A stretch of DNA of 64,000 nt from Phytophthora colocasiae (lineage: Eukaryota > Oomycota > Peronosporomycetes > Peronosporales > Peronosporaceae). How positions within the stretch are numbered: position 1 is the stretch's first letter; every line of letters begins with the position of its first letter. Below, one piece after another: positions 28,806 to 39,714 of this stretch. Below the pieces are notes generated by a model, which saw only the letters and a list, made by a program, of their open reading frames with translations, had not been told where the DNA came from and searched no databases. A program made the position numbers and the translations under genes. The stretch spans positions 682,001-746,000 of the forward strand of contig JAGKQI010000085.1 in assembly GCA_018806915.1 (NCBI GenBank), written 5' to 3'.

Positions 28806-31800
28806 TCAACTTGCTTCTGGTTCACCAATTCCGCTCAGTTGAAGTAGCAACGCAAGCTGCGAAGTAGGCAAAGGCTTTGTCATGAAGTCCGCCAACTGTC
28901 GCGCTGATGGTACGTGAATCACGTCAATCGTTTGCTTCGTCACGTGGTCTCGCACAAAGTGGGCACGTAAATCGATGTGCTTTGCTCGTGGTGTGTACCC
29001 GTGATTCGTCGCGATACTAATCGCCGACTTGTTGCCCACGTAGACAGGTGTAGCTCCAGCCGCCTTTAATCCCATCTCCTCCAGCAAGTGGCGAAGCCAC
29101 ACTACCTCTTGCACTGCGAGTGCCATCGACATATATTCCGCTTCTGCCGATGATAGTGCCACCGTCTGCTGTAGCTTGCTCTTGTAGATCACAGGTGCTC
29201 CAGCTATTTGAATAATAATACCTGAAGTTGATCGGCGTGTAGCGATATCTCCACCCCAATTTGCATCACAAAATGCGGCAACACCGCATGCACTGGACTT
29301 AGGTCGCTTAAATTTAATTCCTGTGCTGGATGTGCCTTTGAGGTACCGAAGGATGCGGATTCCAGCCTGCCAATGCTTCTCTTGCGGATTTTCCAGGTAG
29401 TGCGACAATGCTCCAACTCCAACGCAAATGTCCGGACGTGTAGCGTTAGCTACATACAATAGTGAGCCAATTAACTCTCGGAATAGCTTCATCCCGGTAA
29501 CAATGGATCCGTCTTGAACGTGCAGATCTTGACCGAGTACGGTTGGGTTACGCACAGGATACGCGTCTACTTGACGAAATTTCTCCAACATCCGGTCAAT
29601 AAATTGCTTTTGGCCCAGCCAAAGCTCCCCCTTCTCCTTGTCATACCTGACCTCCATGCCCAACACGTAACGTACGTCTCCGAGAGACTTCACAGTAAAA
29701 TGTTCAGCAAGTTCTCGACGAATAGCCTCCGCGTCCTCCTCGTATTTACATCCAATGAGCAGGTCGTCAACGTACAGGACAACAAATACTGGAGCAAGTC
29801 CTGAAAGCTTCACGAAAAGGAAAGTATCAGCTGCACATTGAACGAATCCAGCTTTGTGAAAAACGTCTCGAATAGTCCGGTACCAAACTGCTGCAGCCTG
29901 TTTGAGCCCGTATAGACTTCTGCGTAGTACACATACCATTCCCTTTGGTACTTTCATTCCTGCTGGCGCTGTCATGTACACGACTTCATCTAGGTCACCG
30001 TTGAGGAATGCCGTCTCAATGTCATACTGCTTCACAAAGTAGTTCAGGCAGCAGCACACAGCAAGAAAGGTTCGAACAGTGTTCATACTCGCAACCGGCG
30101 AATACGTGTCGGTGTAGTCTACTCCAAATGTCTGCAAACACCCCAGGGCCACCAGCCGCGCTTTATATCGCACAATAGCGCCATTTTCGTCACGTTTAAT
30201 AGCAAATACCCACTTGTGTCCAATAACTTTGACTCCATGTGGTTTCCGCACGAGATCCCAGGTATGATTGCGAAAGTGAGCTCGCAGCTCCGCTCTCATA
30301 GCCTTCTTCCATTCTTCATGCTCAGGGGACCCAATAGCTTCACGATAGCTACGTGGTAACTCGACAGCCGCCAGTGCGATCTCATATCCATCGTCCACAC
30401 GCTGCCGCTTGGCATCGGGCTCTCCTTCATCACTGCTTACACCGTCAGATGAAGCCTCCATATTCACTGTAGCAGGTCCATTTTCGAGTAGTGCGGGAGC
30501 ATGATACGTCAAGGCCGTCCCACCTGTCGCATTGTAAGGAGCTTGGCTATCTGGTGCGGGTACTTCCACAATCGAAGATGAGGTGTCTAGTAAACCACCA
30601 GGAACAGGTCTTTGCGTCCATTGGGGTAATTCACCACTGAGAACCAACTGCTCTCCCCCTCTCGACAACGGGACCAAACTTGTTGTTCGATTCAGACTGG
30701 ATACTGGTGGTAGCGAATCTGATTCAATCCGAACCTGACGTGGACACGACACAGAGCGAAGTCCATCGTCATTGGTAGTAACGTGGTGGGGTACGATTGA
30801 GTTAGAAGCTTGCTGAGGCACATCATCACCAACCTGATCAACATCCATTTCCTCAGGATTTTCTGTTGCTTGTTCATCATCAACCTCCATAGTTGTATCA
30901 GGAGCTGGTGAAGGCGATGCCGTAGGTGAACTCGATTCTTCGTCGTCAAAGATGCTCCATTGCATCACGTGCTCCCGGGTTTCTCCATCTAAATACGCGT
31001 TGCAATGCGAAGCGGGTGGACGCTCGTTCAGAAGAACCGTACGAGTCGTCACCACGCGTTCCGCCTCCAAGTCCCAGACGCGGTATGCTTTAGACGTCTC
31101 TGAGTATCCCAGAAGGATACAGTGATGTGCCTTGGGGTCCCATTTGGATCGCTTTGACTTGTCCACATGCACGAACCCACGTGCCCCGAACACACGAAAG
31201 TGTGAAAGTTCTGGTTTCTAGCCGTAAAACGTCTCGAACGGTGATACAGATGGTCGAGCAGTGTTTGGCAGCCTGTTGATCGTGTAGACTGCTGTACGAA
31301 CTGCTTCTCACCACCATTCCAAGTCTAGTGCCATGTAGTGCACCATGGATCTGGCCATTTCGACGATGGTTCGATTCATGCTTTCAGCGAGTCCGTTTTG
31401 CTGGGGGCTGTAGGGAGCGCTGGTTTGCTGTACGATACCATGCTCGCTAGAAAACTTGTGAAACTGTTTGTTGATGTACTCTGCGCCGTTGTCGCTCCGA
31501 AGACACAGCAGCCGCTCTCCTGTTTGCTTCTCAACTAGATTCTTGTATTCCACGAAGCTCTTGAATACCTGGGCCTTCGATGATAGCAGAAATACATGCA
31601 CGTATCTGGAGAAATCGTCGATAAAAGTCACAACAAATCGTGCTCCACCCTTGGAAGTTGACCTCATCGGTCCCATTACGTCCGAATGTACCAGTTCGAG
31701 CAATTTTGTTGTCTTGACAGTGCTTCCTGACTGACGAGCGAATCCTCTCACAGAGAGTTTCCCCATAGCGCAACCCTCGCGTAAATCTTCCTCGATCACT

Positions 31801-33167
31801 TCGCTGTTCGAAACTGACACACCATTAGCCGTACGCGCCACATTTGACATCCTTGCGGCTGAAATGTGTCCAAGCCGGGCGTGCCATAATTGCGCGTCTG
31901 CCGAGCCCACGGATACGGCCGCCACTTCATCTTCATGTGGTTGCTTCGCTTCTCCAGCGACACTCCGCGCTGGCCATGGAAACAGCTTCCCTTCCTTGCG
32001 CACACGCGCGATCAATTTCCCACTGAGGCGAATATCACGGTGGTCCTTCTGGAATAAAACCTCAGCACCTTTTGAGACTAAAGCTGCAATTGAAATAAAC
32101 TTCCTGTCCAAACGTGGGACATACAATACATCCGTCAGTTTCACAGTTTGGAAGTCTTCCGTTGCAAAACGCACTGAGCCAACACCACAAACTTGCAGTT
32201 GTTGCCCGTTTGCCACAGTAACAGTCATTGGGGCGCTCAATTGCCGATATTCACAGAACTCCTCTCGTGCAAAGCTCATGTGTGAGCTGGCGCCACTGTC
32301 AAGCAGCCAACTTGATGCATGCTTGCAATCATTAACTGAAAATACGACTTCACCGGAGTTGTCACCAAAGTCCTTGCGTTGTTGGGGGCAATCGGCACGT
32401 TTGTGTCCAAATTCATTGCACTCGAAGCATCTTCCTCTAAAGCGTGATTCCTTCCGTTGTTGGTCACGCTGCTGACCTCGTCCCCTGCTATGGCGTCCAC
32501 GACCTCCCTGGTCTCGAGCACCACTACGGTACCCCATGTTATTACGATTGCGACCCTTGTTCACAAGCTGCGCAACCGCCTTAAATGCTCCTTCTTGTTT
32601 CTCTCGTTTCTTCAAAGTTTCATATTCGCGTCGTAGCATCTCCTTTGCGCCAAGCAGCGTCACCGACCCATGCGCCTCGATAATTTTAATCATCCCATCA
32701 TACTCAGCTGGCAAACTCCCCAACAGAATAACTAGTTTCTCGTCATCCGTCACTGTCTCGCCCACACCGGTCAGCCTTAGACAGAGGTCCTCAAATTGCA
32801 TTAAGTGGTCCGTTAAGTTTTCACCGGGGGCCATCTCGAAGTCATGTAGCTGCTTACGCAGCTGTACACGGTTGTGAAGATTCTTCTGCACGAAGAAAGT
32901 CCGTAGCGTCTCCCACGCCTCGCGCGCTGTCGACGCCTCTCTAACCATCGTTTGGTACTTGGGGCTCAGCAACTGAACCAGAATGCCCAGAGCCTTCATG
33001 TCGGAGGCTTCCCACTCTGCCGAGCGTGGCTCCATCGCATTCTCCGACTTGACTTGCACATGACTGAGGAGGTTCTTGCGCGCTAACGCCATCCTAGAGT
33101 TGAATTCCCACAGGAAGTAGTTATCGTCTTGTAGGACATCGTTCGGGCCGAGCGTTTTTGGGCTCAT
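28806..33167 (-). pseudogene. Copia F Gag-Pol (two nonsense codons)
   Basis: This is one frame from the ATG at 33167. It has Copia-type Gag (UBN2-like), a CCHC knuckle (CFECNEFGHKRADC, about 32390-32430), protease (LLDSGASSHM), GAG-pre-integrase (LWHARLGHIS), integrase with D,D,E (HSDVMG, RSDNGAEY, NGLAESMNR), RT with YVDDLL (29757-29777) and RNase H (TVALSSAEAEYM). A TGA at 31310-31308 and a TAG at 31220-31218 interrupt the region after integrase. Both leave the frame unchanged, so decay is by point mutation. The initiating ATG lies inside the primer binding site. Confidence 0.95.
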
Positions 33168-33171
33168 AACC
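33160..33171 (-). other. Primer binding site of Copia F, initiator-tRNA half type
   Basis: The minus strand reads GGTTATGAGCCC directly after the 5' LTR. Its complement GGGCTCATAACC is the anticodon stem-loop sequence of initiator tRNA-Met (anticodon CAU). Copia of Drosophila is known to use an internal tRNA-iMet segment as primer. Copia G has the same twelve bases at 41417-41428. Confidence 0.85.
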
Positions 33172-33405
33172 TTAAACAATGTATGTCGATCTCAATCTCA
33201 ACTTGTTATTGCGATGTGAAATGGAAAGTGAGCTATATCACTGTACACTACTTCATTGCCTGGTTCGAACTTCTAGCATCTAGAACCCTGATAAACTTGA
33301 TCATTCGTTCGCGAAGATTCGACACTGCACTTGTCATGTACAAGTTGCCTTTGTGTATAGTACACAATCTGCGACGTGATACGGCAGATGTGTACAACCT
33401 TAACA
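33172..33405 (-). repeat. 5' LTR of Copia F
   Basis: The repeat is about 234 bp and carries about 20 bp absent from the 3' copy. The minus strand starts TGTTAAGG and ends TTGTTTAA against the primer binding site. The exact inner end is not certain. Confidence 0.85.
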
Positions 33406-33704
33406 TTACCGGCAATCTACAACCGACGTTGTATTTCTGATCAATCAGATGCTCTCATTGGTTAATAGCTTCCCAGATACACGGTATCAACCACGGAGAG
33501 GGTTGGTACTACGCAGCTGCATCGGTACCTGCCGCAACAATGGTTGCACGTAGTGTAGTATTTATTTGCTTGAAATTCAACCTAGCTCATACTGAATCCC
33601 TGTGTAACATTCTGTATCAGTTGTAAAAAGATTCCTTACCCCTCAAGAGAACGCAGAAGCCCAAAGGAACTCCCAGCTCTCAGGAGGAGCTCCCAGCTAG
33701 CAGC
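33406..33704. other. Intergenic, nothing recognised
   Basis: This stretch lies between Copia F and the GCR1_C pseudogene. I see no coding potential or repeat structure in it. Confidence 0.5.
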
Positions 33705-34504
33705 ATGCACCCAAAGCGATACCACGCCATCTTGATAGAGTTCATGTCTTTCACCGATGACCGGAGCTACGCTAGCGATGCTTCATTTGACAGCGAGGCC
33801 CTGCTCAAAATCTCCCCCGAAGATGTGTGTAGGTGGATGAAAGGAGCTGAAAGAGCGTATTGTCCGCGCGTACGTCAAGGAGGGAGGCAACACGGCTACT
33901 ACACGTGTACCTATTCACGTTTCTGGTGACGGGTCTCAACTTAAACTTGTTGAACTCCAGGAGGAGAACACCGGTGAGGCACTCGAACACACTCTCAGTG
34001 GCATGGATACATCTCGCAAAGAGTTTGCAGCAGTTCATTCACAGTTATTTAGCGTCCAACGTCAAGTTTCGGAAGTTATGAATGAGACGCTTCGGCTTCG
34101 GACCGAAATGCAACGTGGTCAGCAGAAGATGCTATCCGTACTCCGTCGCATTGCAACCTATCCAGAGACCTACAGAGCTTCAAGATGAAACAGTTCGACC
34201 AAGGACTGTAACTCTTTCGAAACGCCCAAAAGATCTTTATGAACTTTGGCACGAGTTTGGGCTTAACGGGGCAAAAGCGGCAAAACTCTTCACCGCAGCT
34301 GAGCGTGGAGTGAATAAGTTCGCGTATTCACGGAGGAAAACTTTCTGGGATGTCATAGTATACCTGGTACGAGCAGGTTTCACTTGCGATGTGGCGATTG
34401 ACAAAGTGTACGCTGCGTATGGCCGTCAACGTTCTGTAACCAGCATTCTTCTCCAGATGCGCTCTGATAGAAGGACTGGAGGACATCCTGAGCTTCGCGA
34501 GTAG
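33705..34504 (+). pseudogene. GCR1_C-domain oomycete repeat gene (internally deleted)
   Basis: The first part (SPEDVCRWMK) is followed by a jump in frame into a segment with a coiled-coil-like region (LEHTLSGMDTSRKEFAAVHS, about 33960-34140). After another shift comes a C-terminal domain (LSKRPKDLYELWHEFG, NKFAYSRRKTFWDVI, about 34210-34500) resembling the GCR1_C DNA-binding domain. In oomycetes this domain ends members of a large family. Such domains also accompany Crypton-type tyrosine recombinases. The expected central section between CRWMK and the coiled coil is missing. Dead copy; family assignment moderate. Confidence 0.65.
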
Positions 34505-34685
34505 CTTCTTGTACATTTGTACCCCATTGTAACGACTTCCATTGTAACGACTTGCGTTGTTTTATGCAATCAAATCTTGGTTGTACTGCAAACGCCAATA
34601 TTTGTACAGTATTGCTTCCGTTGTGATGTGTACTTGTATGTGATTGCAAGTGTCCATCAAAACGCAGCTACGTGGGAGAAACGAG

Positions 34686-34826
34686 CACTATCACTGAGCG
34701 CACAAACGAAATGTGCACGCCGAGACCGCAGTGACGACAAGAACACTCGAGACACATGAAGTTGCTGTACGAGACGGTGGCCCATTGTGGGTACGGGGCG
34801 TTGCAGTCAACACAACGCTGTAGAAA
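34686..34826 (-). pseudogene. ArfGAP zinc-finger exon fragment (inverted)
   Basis: Read on the minus strand, a splice-acceptor-like end (TTATTTCTACAG) is followed by an ArfGAP zinc-finger: [17 protein letters not shown], then [20 protein letters not shown], with the four cysteines in place. A stop soon follows. It lies back-to-back with the ArfGAP C-terminal part at 34838 (plus), so a small inversion separated the two parts of one gene. Confidence 0.85.
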
Positions 34827-34837
34827 TAATGAGTATC

Positions 34838-35967
34838 ACAGCAAGCAGGTGCTGCAGATGCAGAAGGGAGGAAACGACTCGTTCCGCGCTGCTTTCTCTG
34901 CTGCTGGAGTTTCGACGGATCTTTCTATCAGCGAGAAGTACAACACGCCACAGGCTGAAGCCTATCGCCAGAGACTAACAGCGATCGTTGAAGGACGCTC
35001 ACCGCCATCACTGCCACAATGGGACCCGAGCACGCGCAAGCCTGCTTCGTCCTCCTTTTCATCGGCTTCGTACGCTGGAGGCTCTGCTGGAGGAGATAGA
35101 TATACGAGTTGAAGCACTGAAAGGAGAATCCGAACAGGACTACGTTGCCCGTCAGATGAAGCTGAGAGAGGAGGCTCGTGCTCGGATGGCAGCTAAGTTC
35201 GGTGGCAACGGTATGCAGGGAATCAGAAGTGGTGGCGAAACTCGCGCACCGGCAGCTCAGTCTGGGGGGCTTGGAGACCTCTCTGGCGCTTTCAGCTACT
35301 TCGCCAGCACAGTCACGACGGCTGCCAGCTCTGCTGCTAATCTCGTGAAGGACCAAGACTTGGGGTCCAAGGTTTTTCCTCTAGCTGGTCCTATGTGCAA
35401 AGTGCAATTCACGACCCAGCACCTTCAGACAACGTCAAGTCCTCGGCTTCTTCGGGTTGGTCTGCTCTTTCGAGTGGTGCTTCAGCCTTCCTGCAAACTG
35501 CACAGACTGCAGTGAGTGGAGGTAGCAATGGATACGGCAACTCGGATGGCATGTCTTCATTCCCTCGCACGAACTCTGAGCTGTCCGCCACCGGCAAGTA
35601 CGCAGGCATCGGCAGTAGCACCAGCAGCACCAGCTCATCAAGCCGTGATCACTATAATGACTCATGGTTGGACTCGCAACTGGGTAGCAACAGCAGTAGC
35701 AGCAACAACAGCAGTTTCTGCACACAACCACAGCAACCCAAGCCTGCTCAGAGTCTGAGTCAGACGACCGACTTGTTTGGATCCTCGTCTTCCAGTACCA
35801 ACGGTACCAACCACGACCTACTTGGTCTATCCTCGTCCTCTGTAGCGTCTGCCAGCAGTAGCAATGACTCAGCTACTTCAGCGGCTGCTCCTGTTGCTGC
35901 TGCTCCACCTCCGGCACCTGTCGAAAAGAAGAAGGATGTGGACTTCTTTGGTGAGTTTGGTATCTAA
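34838..35967 (+). pseudogene. ArfGAP C-terminal region, copy 1
   Basis: This encodes the part of an ArfGAP1-like protein after the zinc finger: KQVLQMQKGGNDSFRAAFSA, then YVARQMKLREEARARMAAKF, then a Ser/Asn-rich tail ending FFGEFGI and TAA. Two frameshifts break it: after GGDRYTS (about 35110), and in a T5 run (about 35373). The same two lesions are in the copy at 46440-47340, so the gene was already dead when duplicated. ArfGAPs stimulate GTP hydrolysis by Arf in vesicle traffic. Confidence 0.9.
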
Positions 35968-36258
35968 GGACGCAGGCACAATCTGAATTTCGTATACATA
36001 AATAACAAGAGAGTGTAATACATGTACGTATCTTCCCCTTGCAGGGTGCTTCTGCGACAGAACTTCTGAAAGCAATCAGAGAAGCAACAAGCGATCTTCA
36101 TCGATTCCAGTGCGAGCACTAGCCCTCAAAGTTGGGATACCTCCGGCATCGTAAACGGACTCCCACTTAGTAAATCCAAACCCGTTAAAAGGAATATTTC
36201 TTGTTTAACCGGATTATTTTAGCGGCATTCCTCCCGAGAATGAACCTGGTAGGCGACC
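35968..36258 (+). other. Downstream segment of ArfGAP copy 1 (exon-like GASATELL)
   Basis: After the ArfGAP stop there is a splice-acceptor-like CCTTGCAG at about 36041-36048, then coding-like sequence GASATELLKAIREATSDL. The same arrangement in inverted form is at 40860-41097 next to ArfGAP copy 2, so the duplicated unit extends past the gene. From about 36120 to 36258 nothing is recognisable. Confidence 0.55.
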
Positions 36259-36289
36259 AAAAACTAGCTACCAGTGGTAGCTAGTTTTT
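36259..36289. repeat. Perfect 14-bp hairpin with 3-nt loop
   Basis: AAAAACTAGCTACC, loop AGT, then the exact complement. The A/T-rich outer ends give a run of T on either strand. It is followed by a GCGCCAGCGAAGCGCC self-complementary stretch. It could be the core of a small palindromic transposable element. Confidence 0.8.
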
Positions 36290-36344
36290 ATTGTACTACG
36301 GTAAGCGCCAGCGAAGCGCCAGAGATATTACCTCCTTTCTAACC

Positions 36345-36412
36345 TTTGCTAGTGCTCGTTTCTCCCACGTAGCTGCGTTTTGAAGGGAAGTAAGTGCACA
36401 TCACAACGGAAG
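36345..36412 (-). repeat. Inverted copy of 34616-34710
   Basis: AGTGCTCGTTTCTCCCACGT and onward is the reverse complement of sequence at about 34616-34710, including the end of the inverted ArfGAP exon. The two arms bracket ArfGAP copy 1 and probably mark the rearrangement that inverted its zinc-finger exon. Confidence 0.6.
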
Positions 36413-36439
36413 CACTACAAATTCGAGGAACCCACTTTG

Positions 36440-36702
36440 GTTTTCAAACCGATCGAGCGGTGAAATGAACTGCCTTTCCGTGTCTCCATCTCGATAGAAT
36501 TCCTCCGCGACCAGCTCTGACCATGCTAAATGATGTGGGGACGACTGCATACGCGCGACTGATCGATCATCACAGTCTGCGGTACCAGTTCGATTGAAGT
36601 TTGATCAGACGAAATAGGACTTGAGACGACCCAGCCACTGAGGTGTGCACCATTGAGATAATCTTTGTCGGCGGAAATCTGGGGGAAATTCTTCGAAGAT
36701 GT
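36440..36702 (-). pseudogene. Unknown coding-like segment, divergent partner of CRN (copy 2)
   Basis: Minus-strand translation (DYLNGAHLSGWVV, SIELVPQTVMID and, after a frameshift, GRGGILSRWRHG) matches the plus-strand segment at 28313-28559. It faces the CRN gene starting at 36963. A stop and a frameshift show it is broken. Function unknown. Confidence 0.5.
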
Positions 36703-36962
36703 CGTTAGTTTGAAACGCTTCTGCAAGAGAATCGTCCGAATACTTGATCGAGACTGTAGTGGAAAGCGTTGCCACTGGTTGAGTCGTGTACAGCAGCAGC
36801 CACTAGATCTGCATGGTGCCTCAAGCTTCCGACGGAATTTCACGCCAAAAACTCGCTTTATTACAATTTCTTATTGAGGTTTTTTGACAAGCCTATCGTA
36901 GAATATTTGCCATTTCAGAATCCACTGCCTTGTTGGCAAGTTGTTCTTGCCTTTCGACTGAG

Positions 36963-38283
36963 ATGGCTTCCCTTGTGCCGCCAGATAAGTTCCAGCTGAG
37001 TTGCATCACCGTCGGTAAGGGGCGTTTATTTACCATCATCGTCGACAATTGGGTGGTGGTGGGTAGCTTTAAGGTAGACCTCGCTCGCGCAATGCATGAG
37101 AGTGCCGACACGTTACGGGTTTTCCTGGCGACAAAGGACAACCAGTGGCTCAGCTCTGAATCCGAAGATGTTACGAAGCTGAAGGAGGGGGAGTGTACCG
37201 CTCTTATCTTGGATCTAACGAAGAAAGACCGAGAGTTACGCGAAACTGAGTATCTGGCGAATGCGCTTCTCGGAATGGATCACCCAGCACATCGCCAGAT
37301 TCATGTGCTTGTTGAGACCCCATCTGATAGATACAACGCCTTAAATCTTCTTCAAACGTCGTTGGCCATTGTCTCGGGGCGTCTTTCATCTACTGTGACT
37401 GAACGAGATAAGAACTTCAAGGAGAATCTGTGCAAGCGGTATGAATGCTACCGCCGAGATGAGACCTGGTTGCAATGTATGCTTCTCGACGTCGATTTTC
37501 CGAGGTCACTTGTGATCGGAGCACATCTGTTTCCTCGACGCAATGAAAGATTGGCACCTGCACTGGTGAAGGTCCAGAATATTGATAACGTTAGAAATGG
37601 TTTATTGCTGTTTAAGCCGTTAGAATACGCGTTTGATCATTTCATGATCAGCTTCATTCGTGACACCGGCGGGACCTACCGATTAAAGCTTTGGGACAAA
37701 AGCATACAAAACACCCGGCTCATCGATCTCACCAAGATCACAAAAAAAAACCGAAAAGAAAAAAGTGCTTAGTGGGAATGAGATGGAAGACCTTAACAAG
37801 GCATTGGCGGAAGAACGATGCTGCTTCAAGGAGAGCATGACGTTTGGCGACGTGGATGGCAGGCGTCTACACTTTTATAATGACAGTCGACCGTTCCATC
37901 GATGTCTCCAATTTCAAGAAGTATGTGCATCCTCGACAACAGAAGACTTACCTTTTCAGGCTGATGAGGATGATTGTGAGGATTCTCTGGAGGATTATCT
38001 GGATGATCTGGTAGTCAATCTCATATCCAGGAAGAGGAAGAGCTGGACTAATGAAGATTGCGAAGCGAGCTGGTTCAACTGCACAGAGATACCGGACACC
38101 ATGGAGGCAACGACCAGTACGCCTGATACGATATTACCAGTGACAACGGCACCGACGACTGATGCACCTGATACGGCGGCACCAATGACAGACACCCCGA
38201 TAACTGAGGCTCCAGCAGCAAACACTGGCTTGCGGAGGCGGAGTCAGAGGCACACGTGGGTGGTGAAGCAGAATGCTGAGTGA
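36963..38283 (+). pseudogene. CRN effector with HNH-like domain, frameshifted at poly-A
   Basis: This is a Crinkler family protein. The ATG is at 36963. The LFLAK-type motif (LRVFLATKDNQWL) is at residues 51-63, and the HVLV motif closing the N-terminal region (IHVLVETP) at 113-120. The effector part (about 165-235) looks like an HNH_2-type nuclease: GAHLFPR (His188), RNGLLL (Asn212), AFDHF (His226). An A9 run at 37742-37750 and an A6 run at 37759-37764 precede a stop at 37772. The homologous C-terminal part (FGDVDGRRLHFY) continues in the +1 frame to 38283, ending in Thr/Pro-rich repeats. It may be a pseudogene or a copy needing slippage. CRN proteins are secreted and act in the host nucleus. 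Confidence 0.85.
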
Positions 38284-38613
38284 AAACGGCAATACTTGGA
38301 CTGCAATGAGTACTTCGAAGTACCGGTAGTCTTTGCCCCTGCGAAAGGAGAATTTTGCTTACCACTATCTTCTTTGAAACTATTGCGGAGTGAATCGCGT
38401 ACGTTGCGGTCTATCGGGTTCCATGAGTTACTGTCAACCGCTCCACTCTTTCTTGCTCTCGTGCACCATGCTTGTTGCTGCGAAGTTGTGAGTGAGTACA
38501 CGCTCAGTCCTCAACCTGCTTTCCTTCATAGCGCGAGATTCTTGAGCTCAGATCGAGGTGGGGACGACGACGTTGTCCATGGTCTGCTCCTCCAATATAA
38601 AGAGGCGCTCAGC
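38284..38613. other. Intergenic, nothing recognised
   Basis: About 330 bp lie between the CRN gene and the PDH pseudogene, which are transcribed towards each other. I see no conserved coding segment in it. Confidence 0.5.
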
Positions 38614-39335
38614 TTACAGGTTGCGCGCCAGGGTGCGCTTGGACGCAGCAATGACGTCCTCAACCTGCGGCAGGCACACCTTCTCCAGGTTCTCAGCGTA
38701 CGGCATGGGCACATCCGTGCCGGTCACACGCTCAAGAGGAGCATCCAGGTAGTCGAAAGCCTCAGTCTCCATAATGCTACCAGCACCAATGCCGCTCTGT
38801 CCCCAGCCCTCCTCAATGGAAACGATGCGGTCGCCAACCATACGGGAGAAGGCCACCAGGGTCACGTCCTTGCCAGGCTTCATGATCTTGGCCTTGCCAA
38901 ACTCGATCACGAAGTCCTTGTCCTGAGCCTCCTTCGATACAGGGAACGAGACACCGTACAGAAGCTTGTTCTCAAGCACGACAACCGGGTTCGGGTCGCG
39001 GATTGCAGCCTTAAGAAGAGCACGGGCGTCTTCCCGAGTCGTACGGGGACACAACCTTGAGGCCGGGGAACGCTGCCGTACCAGGCGGCGAGTGCTGCTG
39101 ATGGGAAGAACCACAGCAACCAATAGCAGTTAGAAATCCAAGCTTTCAGTTCCTGAATTGTAAAGAAATCAAGAAGAGATACATACCAACACCGGCAGCG
39201 GGGCCGTTGGAGCCACGGAAGACGATGGGCACGTAGATGTCGCCGTTGGACATGTAGAATTGCTTGGCGGCCGAGTTAATGATCTGGTCGATAGCCTGCA
39301 TGGCGAAGTCATGAATTCCACAATAGGTTTACCTC
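38614..39335 (-). pseudogene. Pyruvate dehydrogenase E1 beta pseudogene
   Basis: The minus-strand sequence matches PDH E1-beta: [24 protein letters not shown], then an intron (GTATGT near 39187 to a CAG near 39110), [44 protein letters not shown] and the C-terminus [16 protein letters not shown]. The N-terminus is absent. There are several small indels near 39050-39110. A deletion of about 50 codons joins FSRMVGD directly to [13 protein letters not shown], and three residues are lost after GIGA. Retention of an intron means the copy arose by DNA duplication, not retroposition. The live enzyme is mitochondrial and links pyruvate to the TCA cycle. Confidence 0.9.
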
Positions 39336-39456
39336 TTTGAGATCGTTCTCTTGTCCTCGTTGCTTATGATTGGTCAGTTTTGACTCTATTTTTAGCCACT
39401 GGATAACACCTGTGTTCATACCGATCGGGCGTCTTCTCCACCGACTTCATCTCTCT

Positions 39457-39714
39457 CCAGTATGCTGCGGCGCGTCTTGCGGGCAACAACGTACGTCTGA
39501 TTCTTACGGATTCTGACTGCCAATTGTAGTGATACTAACTGCTGCGTATTATTTCTACAGCGTTGTGTTGACTGCAACGCCCCGTACCCACAATGGGCCA
39601 CCGTCTCGTACGGCACCTTCATGTGTCTCGAGTGTTCTTGTCGTCACCGCGGACTCGGCGTGCACATTTCGTGGTGACAATGGATTCCTGGACAGATAAG
39701 CAGGTGCTGTATTG
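39457..39714 (+). pseudogene. ArfGAP zinc-finger exons, copy 3
   Basis: An exon ending AARLAGNN is followed by a short intron (GTACGT at about 39490 to TTTCTACAG at about 39560), then the ArfGAP zinc finger [20 protein letters not shown] and [16 protein letters not shown]. About eleven bases coding for FVRS are missing, shifting the frame. The sequence then reads MDSWTDKQVL and stops matching at 39714, where the ankyrin segment begins. Confidence 0.85.

Larger units (their letters stand above)
28560..33405 (-). mobile_element. Copia element F
   Basis: This is a Ty1/Copia element on the minus strand with LTRs at both ends, a primer binding site abutting the 5' LTR, one gag-pol frame and a polypurine tract. 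The LTRs differ by a gap of about 20 bp plus substitutions, and the frame has two stop codons, so it is older than G, C and A. I found no clear target duplication. Confidence 0.9.

Noticed and set aside
28560..33405. A target duplication for Copia F
   Set aside because: The five bases on either side do not match (GTATT or TTTTA against TTACC). The LTR inner end is also ambiguous by a few bases.
36163..36340. A Helitron end at the 36259 hairpin
   Set aside because: A hairpin with a CTAG-like sequence is present, but no matching 5' end or helicase sequence is in the window.
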